NCBI GenBank assembly: GCA_947444055.1
Contig: CANEYR010000008.1
Coordinates: 1-64,000, forward strand
Source of the DNA: Planctomycetota bacterium
Lineage (GTDB): Bacteria > Planctomycetota > UBA1135 > UBA2386
Direction: 5' to 3'
DNA: 64,000 nt
Below are positions 1 through 8,059 of this stretch, piece after piece. The position numbers and the translations under genes are program-made. Within the stretch, counting starts at the first letter, position 1, and every line of letters starts with the position of its first letter. The notes under the pieces were generated by a model. The model was not told where the DNA came from. It ran no database searches and worked only from the letters and a program-made list of their open reading frames with translations.

Positions 1-136
1 CCAGCTCGCGCCGACGCGAACATGCGGCTGCTCCTAGCGGAGCAGACGCTCGTTTGTCTCCAGCTCGCGCCGACGCGAACATGCGGCTGCTCCTAGCGGA
101 GCAGAGGATCGTTTGTCTCCAGCTCGCGCCGACGCG
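1..136. repeat. 59-bp tandem repeat, 2.3 copies visible
   Basis: Two 59-bp units (1-59 and 60-118) differ at only two positions, and a third copy starts at 119 and decays after about 18 bases. Each full unit contains a perfect 6-bp stem with a 6-base loop (CTGCTC/GAGCAG at 28-45 and 87-104). The array continues past the left edge, so total copy number is unknown. It lies about 30 bases downstream of the stop of the minus-strand DUF1080 gene, so the hairpins could help end its transcript. Confidence 0.85.
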
Positions 137-164
137 TGCCAAGCATGCGGCGGCTGCTGCACGA

Positions 165-1445
165 TCAGAGCTTCTTGATCTGGATCATCCCGAACTGCAC
201 CGCATCGCCGTGGCCGCAGAAGCCAAAGTGGCCGTCCTTGCGGTCCTTGCCGATGTGCTTGTCGCCAAGGTGGCTGGTCAGGCCAGCGAGATCGGCGTCG
301 AGGATCCGCGTGCCATTCAACTCGACCGTGATGTGTGAGCCGCGCACCGTCACCACTTCGTAGTTGGGTTCGCCGACCGGCCGCAGGTAGCCGCGATGGC
401 TTGCCACCAGCCCGTAGACCGAGCCGTTGAACTGCCACTCCTTCAGCGTCGCGTACTTCGCCGCACTGTCGTCGAGCACCTGCACTTCAAGCCCTGCGTA
501 GGCGGGATCGCCCTGGCCTGGATAGCGAATCGCGAGCCCGTTGTTGCCGCCGGCCGGCAACCGGAACTCGAGTCGCGCGATGAAATCGCCATAGACGCCG
601 GTCGTGAACAGGTTGCCGCCCTTGCCAGCCTTGCAGCCGATGGCACTGTCGACCACTTCGTAGCTATCGAGGTCTCCCTGCCAACCAGCCAAGCTCTTGC
701 CATCGAACAGGGACTCAAAGCCCTGGTTCTCGTGGCTGGACAAGACGGCGCGCGCGGCACAACTGTCGAAGCGCTGCACCGTGAGGTTGCGAAAGCGGAT
801 CTCGCCGCCGTGCGTCTGCAGTTGCAGCGGCCCCGAGCTTGGCAACGGCAACTTGCGATCCCAGTAGTTCTCCATGCGCACGCCGTCGACGGTCACCTTG
901 CCATTCAGCGTCACCCACGTGCGCTCGCCGATCTGGCGAATGCGCAGACTGTTCCACTGGCCGAAGGGCTGGTCGGCGAGCACTGGCGGGAAGCGCTCGT
1001 GCTGCTCGTTGTTCCATAGCCCGCCACTGCCCTTGTCGGCGCCGATCTTCCACTTGCCGCCAGCCTCGGTGCTATCCCAGATCTGCACCTGCGGGCAGCC
1101 GCGCAGATAGATGCCGGAGTCGGCGAGCGCGACGGTCTTGTATTCGAGCCAGAACTCGGCATCGCCAAACGCCTCGTCGGTCGTCAGGTAGGCGCCTTCC
1201 CCATCGTTGACGAGTTCGCCATTCTCGACCCGCCAGTGCGCTTGCATCGTGGCGTCGTCTTCGGCGCGCAGTTTGGCGCGCGCTTCGGGCGACATCGCCG
1301 CCAGCTTGTAGGGACTCTCATGACGCTGGCCATGCCAGCCCGTGAGGTCCTTGCCGTTCCACAACGGCGTCACGGCCATCGGTGGCCTGGCAACCTGCGC
1401 GAGAAGCAACGACGAGAACGAACACACGACCAGCAGCGAACGCAT
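165..1445 (-). CDS. Secreted protein with two DUF1080 (3-keto-disaccharide hydrolase) domains
   Basis: 426 residues. The start was chosen because it gives a compact signal peptide (about residues 1-16, ending LLLA/Q); the open frame runs further upstream but into unlike sequence. Two DUF1080 beta-jelly-roll domains lie in tandem: about 26-225 (LWNGKDLTGW) and about 235-426 (LFDGKSLAGW), each with the W-x-V-x-(D/N)-G opening typical of the family. DUF1080 proteins are concanavalin-like carbohydrate-acting proteins that are greatly expanded in planctomycetes; some cleave 3-keto-glycosides. Export and a role in sugar-polymer turnover are inferred. A CATACT -10-like hexamer lies 7 bases before the ATG (minus strand, 1458-1453). 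Confidence 0.85.
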   Translation of the reverse strand: MRSLLVVCSFSSLLLAQVARPPMAVTPLWNGKDLTGWHGQRHESPYKLAAMSPEARAKLRAEDDATMQAHWRVENGELVNDGEGAYLTTDEAFGDAEFWLEYKTVALADSGIYLRGCPQVQIWDSTEAGGKWKIGADKGSGGLWNNEQHERFPPVLADQPFGQWNSLRIRQIGERTWVTLNGKVTVDGVRMENYWDRKLPLPSSGPLQLQTHGGEIRFRNLTVQRFDSCAARAVLSSHENQGFESLFDGKSLAGWQGDLDSYEVVDSAIGCKAGKGGNLFTTGVYGDFIARLEFRLPAGGNNGLAIRYPGQGDPAYAGLEVQVLDDSAAKYATLKEWQFNGSVYGLVASHRGYLRPVGEPNYEVVTVRGSHITVELNGTRILDADLAGLTSHLGDKHIGKDRKDGHFGFCGHGDAVQFGMIQIKKL

Positions 1446-1821
1446 GCGGTGCAGTATGCATGCCTGCACAACGCGAAGAAAGGTGACCCAGCGAGGTGCC
1501 GCCCCTTCCGGCGCACGCCTTGGTGCAGACGCCGCCACTTGTTTGCTTGGGCTCAGTTGCCCAGCATCAGATCGAGTGCCGTGGAGCCGATGATGCCCGT
1601 GGGGCCTCGGATCGGGCGGGACCTCGGCGCACGAACCGATCGTGCTTTCCCGCCGAAGCCGGCAAGCCAGCGCTGCCGCCGACCGGCGCCGACCCACCAC
1701 GATTCTGGTCATGGCGAACGCGACTCGATGGCGCGTCGCTGTACAAAGGCGGGGCCTCGCCAAGCCTGCGCCCCACCTCGCGCCGCCAGCCGACTGCCTG
1801 CCGAACTTTTGCTTGCTCGCC
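1446..1821. other. Intergenic region between divergent secreted-protein genes
   Basis: 376 bases between the divergent starts at 1445 and 1822. Long frames run through it in several phases, but they are extensions of the two flanking genes or shadows, and none shows a recognisable domain. The only element seen is the CATACT hexamer on the minus strand next to the DUF1080 start. No tRNA-like fold or strong terminator was seen. Confidence 0.5.
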
Positions 1822-3009
1822 ATGAACACGCACCGCCTCTTCTGTAACGTCGCCCGGCTGGCGTTTGCCTCCTGCGCACTGACGGCCTTTGCCACCGCCC
1901 AGGGGCGCATCATCGCCATCGGCGACGAATGGCTGCTGTCGAACGTCGCGTTCACCAACCAGCCGGTGCAGACGACGCAGCTCGCGCTCAACATCGCTAA
2001 CTACTTCGCCAACGGCCAGCCCGGCAACTTCCTGGTGCTGTCGAGCGTGCCCGACATCCCAGGCTACGGTTCCCGCGGCGTGCAGGGCGCCCCGCTCGCG
2101 GCGGTCATGACCGGTGCGGGGCACACCTGGACGATCAACGCCGGCATGCCGGTGACCCTGGCCAATCTGAACCAGTACGACGGCGTGTTCCTCGCCGGCA
2201 CGGTCGCCAGCGGCGCGGCCAACGCCGGAACTCTTGCGAGCTACATCAACGCCGGCGGCAGCGCGCTGGTGATGGTCGGCGTCGGCACCGGCTTTCTCGG
2301 TGCAGCAACGGAGGCCGCGGCGTGGAATCCGTTCCTCAACCAGTTCGGGCTGGGCTTCGGTCCCGCCTACTTCGCCTTTGGCGCCAACCTCCTGTCGATC
2401 CCCGTCGCCCCGAGCGGCCACGCGCTCGCCCAGGGCCTCAGCAGCGTCAGCTGGGGCAACGGCCAGCTCGCGCTCGATCTCGATCCGGCCAACCCGCAGA
2501 ACCAGGTCGCGGTGCGCGGCAACTTCGCCGGATTCGGCGGTGGACCGCAGGGCAGCGTCAACGACATCATCGCCACGTTCAATCTGGGCACGGTCTCGGC
2601 GATCTACACGACCTTCGGCAACGGCTGTGCTGGCAGTGCCGGCGTACCGACCAACACGGCCCAAGCCTTGCCGGTGCTCGGCCAGACAATGGTCGCCAAC
2701 TTCGGCAACCTGCCACCACCCAGCATCGCGTTCTTCGTGTTCGGCTGGAGCCGCACCACCTCGATGTTCGGGCCGCTGCCGATCGACCTCAGTGTTTTGG
2801 GACTGACGGGGTGTTCCTTGCGCGTCAGCAACGACTTCGTCGACGTGCTGATCGGCAGCGGTGGAACGGCGTCCTTCAGCCTGCCCATCCCCGCCAGCCA
2901 GACATTCCTCGGCACGCAGTTCTTCACGCAGGCCATGGTGCTGGATCCCGGTTGGAACCCGTTCGGCGCCGTGCTCTCCGACGCGGCGGAAGCGACGATC
3001 GGCAACTAG
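1822..3009 (+). CDS. Secreted protein with C-terminal planctomycete beta-sandwich module
   Basis: 395 residues. The start at 1822 gives a clean signal peptide (MNTHRLFCNVARLAFASC..., cleavage near ATA/QG, residue ~27); the frame is open upstream to 1642 but without export features. The N-terminal half (about 28-260) resembles a flavodoxin/GATase-like fold: it has a predicted strand with YDGVFLAGTV, then a Gly-rich GGSALVMVGVG loop, as in proteins that wrap a time- or state-interval check. No catalytic set could be named. Residues ~265-395 form the module shared with other secreted proteins here (GCAGSAGVPT, then PLPIDLSVLGLTGC, then TQAMVLDPGWNPFG). Function unknown. Confidence 0.75.
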   Translation: MNTHRLFCNVARLAFASCALTAFATAQGRIIAIGDEWLLSNVAFTNQPVQTTQLALNIANYFANGQPGNFLVLSSVPDIPGYGSRGVQGAPLAAVMTGAGHTWTINAGMPVTLANLNQYDGVFLAGTVASGAANAGTLASYINAGGSALVMVGVGTGFLGAATEAAAWNPFLNQFGLGFGPAYFAFGANLLSIPVAPSGHALAQGLSSVSWGNGQLALDLDPANPQNQVAVRGNFAGFGGGPQGSVNDIIATFNLGTVSAIYTTFGNGCAGSAGVPTNTAQALPVLGQTMVANFGNLPPPSIAFFVFGWSRTTSMFGPLPIDLSVLGLTGCSLRVSNDFVDVLIGSGGTASFSLPIPASQTFLGTQFFTQAMVLDPGWNPFGAVLSDAAEATIGN

Positions 3010-3171
3010 CCTTTGATGCCTGATCTACCGCCGAGGGTGCGCGACACTGCGGCGCTCGCCAACTCGCGCCTTCCCGGCGCCGTTTCAGCAAAGTGGGCGG
3101 ATGGAGTTCGAACGGGGTAACGTCTCGGTTTGGCGACTTGATTTCCAAACGCCACCACAGGAGCAACCGAG

Positions 3172-4083
3172 ATGCGATTTGAGAACCAGCCCGAGAGTGG
3201 CAACATCGAGGACCGGCGCGGCAGCGGCAGTCCGCAGCGCGGCATGATCAATCCGTTTGGTGGCATGCGACTGCCGGGCGGCAGAGGGGGCATGGGCCTC
3301 GGCGGGCTCGTGCTCCTGCTCGTCGTCGGCTACTTCATGGGCATCAACCCGCTGCACCTGCTGACGGGCACCGGCGGGTCGCCCGGTATCGCGGCCGAGA
3401 GCGAAGGGCCGGTTCACAGCTCGCCGGGCGAAGACGCGCTCAAGAGCTTCGTCGCCAAGGTGCTCGCCACGACCGAGACGTGCTGGCATGACGTGTTCCA
3501 GCAGAAGTTCAACCGCACCTACGAAGAACCGACGCTCGTCTTGTTTCGCGAAGGCGTGCGCTCGGCCTGCGGCGAAGCCGCCTCGTCGATGGGTCCGTTC
3601 TACTGCCCTGGTGATCACAAGGTCTACATCGACCTCTCGTTCCTCGACGAGATGGCCCGCACGCTCAGTGCTGGCGGTGACTTCGCGCAGGCCTACGTGA
3701 TCGCGCACGAAGTCGGGCACCACGTGCAGAACCTGCTCGGCACGAGCCGCAAAGTACAAGCGTTGCACGGGCGCGTCGGCGAAGCCGAATACAATCGCGC
3801 CTCGGTGCAGCTCGAGCTGCAGGCCGACTACTTCGCCGGCGTCTGGGCGCACTACGTCAAACACCGCATGCAGGGTCGCACGGAGCTCGAGATCGGCGAC
3901 TTCGAAGAAGCGATCCGCGCGGCGCAGGCCATCGGCGACGACACGCTGCAGAGGCGGTCGACCGGCCGCGTCGTGCCCGAGAAGTTCACGCACGGCACGT
4001 CGGCGCAGCGCGTGAAGTGGTTCCGGCTCGGCTTCGAGACCGGGGATCCGACGGCGCGCGATCCGTTCAAAGAAGAGAAGTAG
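3172..4083 (+). CDS. YpfJ-type neutral zinc metallopeptidase
   Basis: 303 residues, normal for the YpfJ/KPN_02809 family (Zn_peptidase_2). A glycine-rich cytoplasmic N-terminus is followed by one membrane span (about 43-56) and a periplasmic peptidase domain. The catalytic motif is H179-E180-x-x-H183 (AYVIAHEVGHHVQNLLG), followed by the conserved QLELQADYFAG segment that provides the third ligand and the family signature. The start is supported by a GGAG Shine-Dalgarno sequence 8 bases before the ATG. A GGGTAACGT -10-like box lies at 3115-3123, giving an ordinary leader here. Substrate unknown; a role in envelope protein quality control is inferred. Confidence 0.92.
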   Translation: MRFENQPESGNIEDRRGSGSPQRGMINPFGGMRLPGGRGGMGLGGLVLLLVVGYFMGINPLHLLTGTGGSPGIAAESEGPVHSSPGEDALKSFVAKVLATTETCWHDVFQQKFNRTYEEPTLVLFREGVRSACGEAASSMGPFYCPGDHKVYIDLSFLDEMARTLSAGGDFAQAYVIAHEVGHHVQNLLGTSRKVQALHGRVGEAEYNRASVQLELQADYFAGVWAHYVKHRMQGRTELEIGDFEEAIRAAQAIGDDTLQRRSTGRVVPEKFTHGTSAQRVKWFRLGFETGDPTARDPFKEEK

Positions 4084-4136
4084 CAACGGGAGCCGGGACG
4101 GCACCGGGCCGCGTCAAGCGCCCTCGCGCCACCGCT

Positions 4137-4514
4137 TCACCGGTTCTGCAGGAACGTCGCGATGTCGCCAAGGAAGCGCTCGAGGTAGGCCCGGTGCTCA
4201 GCACTGACCTGCTGCTCATCGATCGACGCCATCATCAACTGCATCCAGCGATCGCGCGCGGCCTGATCGACGACGAACGGCGCATGCCGCTGGCGCAGCC
4301 GCGGATGCCCGCGGTCGCGCAGGTAGTCCGGCGGCCCACCGAATCGGTAGATCAAGAAACTGCGCAGGCGCTGCTCCGCACCGGCGAGGTCGTGGGCTGG
4401 ATACATCGGCCCAAGGATCGAGTCCTGCGGCACCCGCCGATAGAAACCGGCCACGATCGCGGTCAGGCAGTCGGCGCCCAGCAGTTGGAAGATCGGTAGT
4501 TCCGCTTCGGTCAC
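4137..4514 (-). CDS. Group II truncated haemoglobin
   Basis: 125 residues from a GTG start; no ATG exists in frame near the expected start. It matches group II truncated globins: B10 tyrosine (FYRRV, Y25), the conserved FGGP turn (about 58-61), proximal F8 histidine (RQRHAPF, H77) and G8 tryptophan (W90). Such 2-on-2 globins bind haem and act in O2/NO chemistry or peroxide handling in the cytoplasm. The gene is divergent from ruvB with about 50 bases between starts, so the two may share a control region. The GTG start is inferred. Confidence 0.88.
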   Translation of the reverse strand: MTEAELPIFQLLGADCLTAIVAGFYRRVPQDSILGPMYPAHDLAGAEQRLRSFLIYRFGGPPDYLRDRGHPRLRQRHAPFVVDQAARDRWMQLMMASIDEQQVSAEHRAYLERFLGDIATFLQNR

Positions 4515-4565
4515 CGCACCAGCGTGGTGGATCCGGCGACGAACACAAGTACGATCCTCGCCTCG

Positions 4566-5576
4566 ATGGTGTTCCACGATCTGCCCGACCAAGGCGAACG
4601 CGAGTTCGACCGCAGCCTGCGCCCGAGCACCTTCACGGAATTCGTCGGCCAACCGCAGGTCCTCGACAACCTGCGCATCGCCATCACCGCCGCGCGCGAA
4701 CGCGATGAGCCGCTCGACCATGTGCTGTTGTGTGGTCCCCCAGGCCTTGGCAAGACCACGCTCGCCCACCTGATTGCGCAGGGCATGGGTGCCGACATCG
4801 TGCTGACCTCGGGACCCGCCTTGGGCGCGCCGAAGGACTTGGCCGGCACCTTGACGCGGTTGCAGCGCAACCAGGTGTTGTTCATCGACGAGATCCACCG
4901 GCTGCCGAAGACGCTGGAGGAGTACCTCTACTCGGCGATGGAAGACCACGCGATCGACGTCGTGCTCGATCCAGGGCCAAGCGGCCGCAGCGTGCGCTTG
5001 GGCGTGCAACCGTTCACGCTGGTCGGCGCGACGACCCGCGAAGGGTTGCTGACGGCGGCGTTCCGCTCGCGGTTTGGCATCGTCGAACGGCTGGAACCCT
5101 ACCCGAGCAAGGACATCGAGTTGATCCTGATGCGCGCGGCGAAGCGTTTGCATGTCGTCATCGAAGACGCCGCTGCTGCCATTTGCGCCGAACGCAGCCG
5201 CGGCACCCCGCGCATGGGGCTGCGCATCCTGCGCCGAGTGCGCGACCTGGCGCAGATCCAACAGAAGCCCACCATCGACGCGACCGTGGCGCAAGAAGGG
5301 CTGCAACGATTGCGCATCGACCACCTCGGGCTTGAGGAAGTCGACCGTCGGCTGCTGCGTGCGCTGGTGCAGCGCAACGACGCCACCGGCTTGAAGACGT
5401 TGGCCGCGATGATCGATGAAGCGGAAGACACGCTTGAAGAAGTGCTCGAGCCACACTTGATCCGCTGCGGGTTGCTGGCGCGCACGCCGCGCGGTCGTGT
5501 CGCCACCCCGCGCACGTTCGAGCATCTCGGTCTCGAAATGCCCAAGACCCGCCCCGGCGAACTGCCGTTCGCGTGA
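4566..5576 (+). CDS. ruvB: Holliday junction branch-migration ATPase RuvB
   Basis: 336 residues from this ATG; a GTG at 4524 would add 14 residues. It is a complete RuvB: EFDRSLRP opening and FVGQ (about 13-29), Walker A GPPGLGKTT (57-65), Walker B FIDEIH (106-111), sensor region GATTREG, arginine-finger FRSRFG, then the winged-helix C-terminus ending RTPRGRVATPRTFEHLG. It drives branch migration with RuvA during recombination repair. ruvA and ruvC are not in the window. The tgt start follows 13 bases after the stop, so the two are probably cotranscribed. Confidence 0.97.
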   Translation: MVFHDLPDQGEREFDRSLRPSTFTEFVGQPQVLDNLRIAITAARERDEPLDHVLLCGPPGLGKTTLAHLIAQGMGADIVLTSGPALGAPKDLAGTLTRLQRNQVLFIDEIHRLPKTLEEYLYSAMEDHAIDVVLDPGPSGRSVRLGVQPFTLVGATTREGLLTAAFRSRFGIVERLEPYPSKDIELILMRAAKRLHVVIEDAAAAICAERSRGTPRMGLRILRRVRDLAQIQQKPTIDATVAQEGLQRLRIDHLGLEEVDRRLLRALVQRNDATGLKTLAAMIDEAEDTLEEVLEPHLIRCGLLARTPRGRVATPRTFEHLGLEMPKTRPGELPFA

Positions 5577-5589
5577 CCGGCCTTACCGC

Positions 5590-6672
5590 GTGACCGCCTT
5601 TCGCTTCGAACTGCTCGGCCAGAACGGCAAGTTGCGCCGCGGTCGCTACCACACCCCGCATGGGTCGTTCGAGACCCCATGCTTTGCGCCGGTCGGCACC
5701 TACGCCACGTTGAAGGGACTGACGCCAGAGCAAGTGCACGCGACCGGCGCCGAGTTGATTCTCGCCAACAGCTACCACCTGCACGTGCGTCCCGGCGCCG
5801 AACGCATCGAACGGCTCGGCGGCTTGCATCGCTTCATGGGCTGGGATGGCCCGATCCTGACCGACAGCGGCGGCTACCAGGTGTTCTCGCTCGGCGGCAA
5901 GGTGAAGGTCGACGACGCCGGCGTGACATTCCAATCGGTGATCGATGGCAGCAGCCACCGTTGCACGCCCGCCTCGGTACTGACGTTCCAAAAGCAACTT
6001 GGTCCCGACATCGCCATGGTGCTCGACCATTGCCCGCCCGGCGATGCCGATCGCGACACGCAGCGCGATGCCCACGAACGCACGCTGCGCTGGGCGCGCA
6101 TGGCGCGCGACCTGCACGAGCAATGGGGCGGTAGTGGCCGCGGGCAAGCGGTGTTCGGCATTTGCCAAGGCGGCATCGACTCGACGCTGCGCGCCGAGAG
6201 TGCGCAGGCGATGGCGGCGATGGACTTCGATGGCTACGCGATCGGCGGCCTCAGTGTCGGCGAGACCAAGCAACAGATGACGGTGGCGCTCGATGCCTGC
6301 GTCGACCAACTGCCCGCCAACAAGATCCGCTACATGATGGGCGTCGGCATGCCCGAGGACTTGCTGGCCGCGACCGCGCAAGGTGTCGACCTGTTCGATT
6401 GTGTGGTGCCGACTCGCCACGGCCGCAACCACACGGCGTTTGGCGCCGAAGGCACCTCGTTGAAGCTGCGCAACGCGCAGTACGCCGACGACCCCAATCC
6501 GCTCGTGCAGGGTTGCGGCTGCTACTGCTGCCGCAAGTACTCACGCGCCTACCTGCGCCATCTCGCCGTCGCCGACGAAATGTTGGCCGGCATCCTGCTG
6601 TCGATTCACAACATCCACTTCCTGCAAGACCTGATGCGCAGCATTCGCGCGCGGGCAGAAGGCAACGCATGA
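5590..6672 (+). CDS. tgt: tRNA-guanine transglycosylase (queuine)
   Basis: 360 residues from a GTG start chosen by alignment of the FRFELLGQNGKLRRG opening with the family N-terminus. It exchanges guanine-34 for preQ1 in the first step of queuosine insertion into tRNA. Visible: general-base aspartate D92 (TDSGGYQVFSL), nucleophile D270 (DLFDCVVPTRHGRN), and the zinc site C309-x-C311-xx-C314 with H340. Length is slightly short of the usual ~370. It sits between ruvB (13-base gap) and an EEP-family gene, whose ATG overlaps this stop (ATGA). Confidence 0.97.
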   Translation: MTAFRFELLGQNGKLRRGRYHTPHGSFETPCFAPVGTYATLKGLTPEQVHATGAELILANSYHLHVRPGAERIERLGGLHRFMGWDGPILTDSGGYQVFSLGGKVKVDDAGVTFQSVIDGSSHRCTPASVLTFQKQLGPDIAMVLDHCPPGDADRDTQRDAHERTLRWARMARDLHEQWGGSGRGQAVFGICQGGIDSTLRAESAQAMAAMDFDGYAIGGLSVGETKQQMTVALDACVDQLPANKIRYMMGVGMPEDLLAATAQGVDLFDCVVPTRHGRNHTAFGAEGTSLKLRNAQYADDPNPLVQGCGCYCCRKYSRAYLRHLAVADEMLAGILLSIHNIHFLQDLMRSIRARAEGNA

Positions 6673-7829
6673 ACCGCACGCTGTCGTTCCTGTTCGCGTC
6701 CTGGTTAGCGACGACGGTCGTCGCCCAAGGTGACGTCTCGTTCCGCATCGGCACCTGGAACCTCGAGTTCCTCGGCGCCGAAGGCAACTACCGCAACAAC
6801 CTGCCGCCGCGCACCGATGCCGACTACGCCGCCATCGGCAAAAAGATCGTCGACCTTGGCGTCGCGGTGATGGCTGTGCAGGAGATCAACGACGAAGCGA
6901 CGCTGCGCAAGGTCGCCGCCGGGGCCGGCAGCACGTGGCAGGTGCTGCTCGGCACCAGCGGCGGCTGGGATGACGGCAAGACGGCACAGAGCATCGGCTT
7001 CCTTTACGACCGCACGACCGTCGACCTGCTGTCGGCGGAAGAACTGCTGGTGCTGCCGCGCACGTTCGAAGGCCAGCCGATCTTCCATCGCGTGCCGGTC
7101 ACCGCGTGCTTCCGGCATCGCGCCTCTGGCTGCGACTTCCGCGCCGTCACGGTGCACTTGAAGGCGGGCCAGAAGGCGCAGGACGAGCAGAAGCGCCGCG
7201 GCGAGTCGCTGGCGCTGGCGAAGTGGCTCGACGAACTGCGCAGCAACCCGGCGGAGGACAGCGATGTCGTGGTACTCGGCGACTTCAACAGTACCTACGG
7301 CACCGACCCCGAACGCAACTTCGAAGCGACCCAGCAGCGGCGCTATCTAGAGCACAAGGTGTCGACGCCGACGATCATGCACTTCCCGGAGCCGATCGAT
7401 CAGGTGGTGGTGAGCACGCTGTTCTTAGAACTGCGCGCCGACTCACTGTTGGTCGACAACGACTGCGACGGCATGGCGCGTGAGGTCTGGAGGCAGTGCT
7501 ACAGCGACCACTTTCCGGTGACCGTGACCATCGCGGCCCACAGCGACGACGATGCCAGCAGCACCTTCTGTCGCGGCGCGCCCGAGCAAGCGCTGCCGCG
7601 ACTGCGCGAGGTCGCCCCGCCGACGCCGCCAGCACCGATCGTCATTCGGTCTGACAACTGGCCGCCCAAGATCGGGCAGATGATTCGGGTGCTGGCGACG
7701 AACAAGCTGCACGAGGGTCGCTTACTGCGAGACGTTCCGCAGGGCCCAGGTGGCTGGGTGGTGCTCGATGTGAATGGCCAAACGGTCGCGGTGCCGTGGT
7801 CCCAGGTGTACTCCCTCGTCGTGCAGTGA
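6669..7829 (+). CDS. Secreted endonuclease/exonuclease/phosphatase-fold protein
   Basis: 386 residues, starting in an ATGA overlap with the tgt stop. A signal peptide (about 1-19, VVA/QG) precedes an EEP domain. Family motifs are GTWNLEFLG (metal/Asn), AVQEI (catalytic Glu), GDFNSTYG and the terminal YSDHFPV (catalytic His). A C-terminal extension of about 100 residues ends in a small strand-rich unit (VVLDVNGQTVAVPWSQVYSLV) of unknown role. The protein is probably an extracytoplasmic DNase or phosphoesterase; the EEP fold alone does not separate nuclease from phosphatase. Coupling to a tRNA-modification gene is probably operon convenience. Confidence 0.85.
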   Translation: MNRTLSFLFASWLATTVVAQGDVSFRIGTWNLEFLGAEGNYRNNLPPRTDADYAAIGKKIVDLGVAVMAVQEINDEATLRKVAAGAGSTWQVLLGTSGGWDDGKTAQSIGFLYDRTTVDLLSAEELLVLPRTFEGQPIFHRVPVTACFRHRASGCDFRAVTVHLKAGQKAQDEQKRRGESLALAKWLDELRSNPAEDSDVVVLGDFNSTYGTDPERNFEATQQRRYLEHKVSTPTIMHFPEPIDQVVVSTLFLELRADSLLVDNDCDGMAREVWRQCYSDHFPVTVTIAAHSDDDASSTFCRGAPEQALPRLREVAPPTPPAPIVIRSDNWPPKIGQMIRVLATNKLHEGRLLRDVPQGPGGWVVLDVNGQTVAVPWSQVYSLVVQ

Positions 7830-8059
7830 CTCGCTTCGGGACGCCCGCGATCGGGTGAGCCCAACCGCGCTGGCATCGGCTGTTTCACGGCGTGGCGTCT
7901 CCAATCGACACCTCGCAGCCATCGGCGACCGCCGCTGACGGCGAAGCCCTGTAGACTGCCAGCTCCCGGGTTTGGTGATCCGGCGCGCCCCAGTCTAGTT
8001 TTGCACTCCTGCAACAGCGTTCTTAGCTCGTCGTTCTCGCGCGGTCCCAACACTTGCTG

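Noticed and set aside
1-136. CRISPR-like repeat
   Set aside because: Units are contiguous 59-mers with no unique spacers between them.
1567-2664. Long minus-strand frame over the secreted protein at 1822
   Set aside because: No start context, no signal and no family; the + strand gene with signal peptide and module is the real one.
3100-3120. T-loop-like GTTCGAAC that could suggest a tRNA
   Set aside because: No 5-bp T stem, acceptor stem or anticodon arm can be folded around it; it is a chance match upstream of the YpfJ gene.
7844-7855. CCCG-CGAT-CGGG hairpin after the EEP gene
   Set aside because: Four-base stem, too weak to call a terminator.
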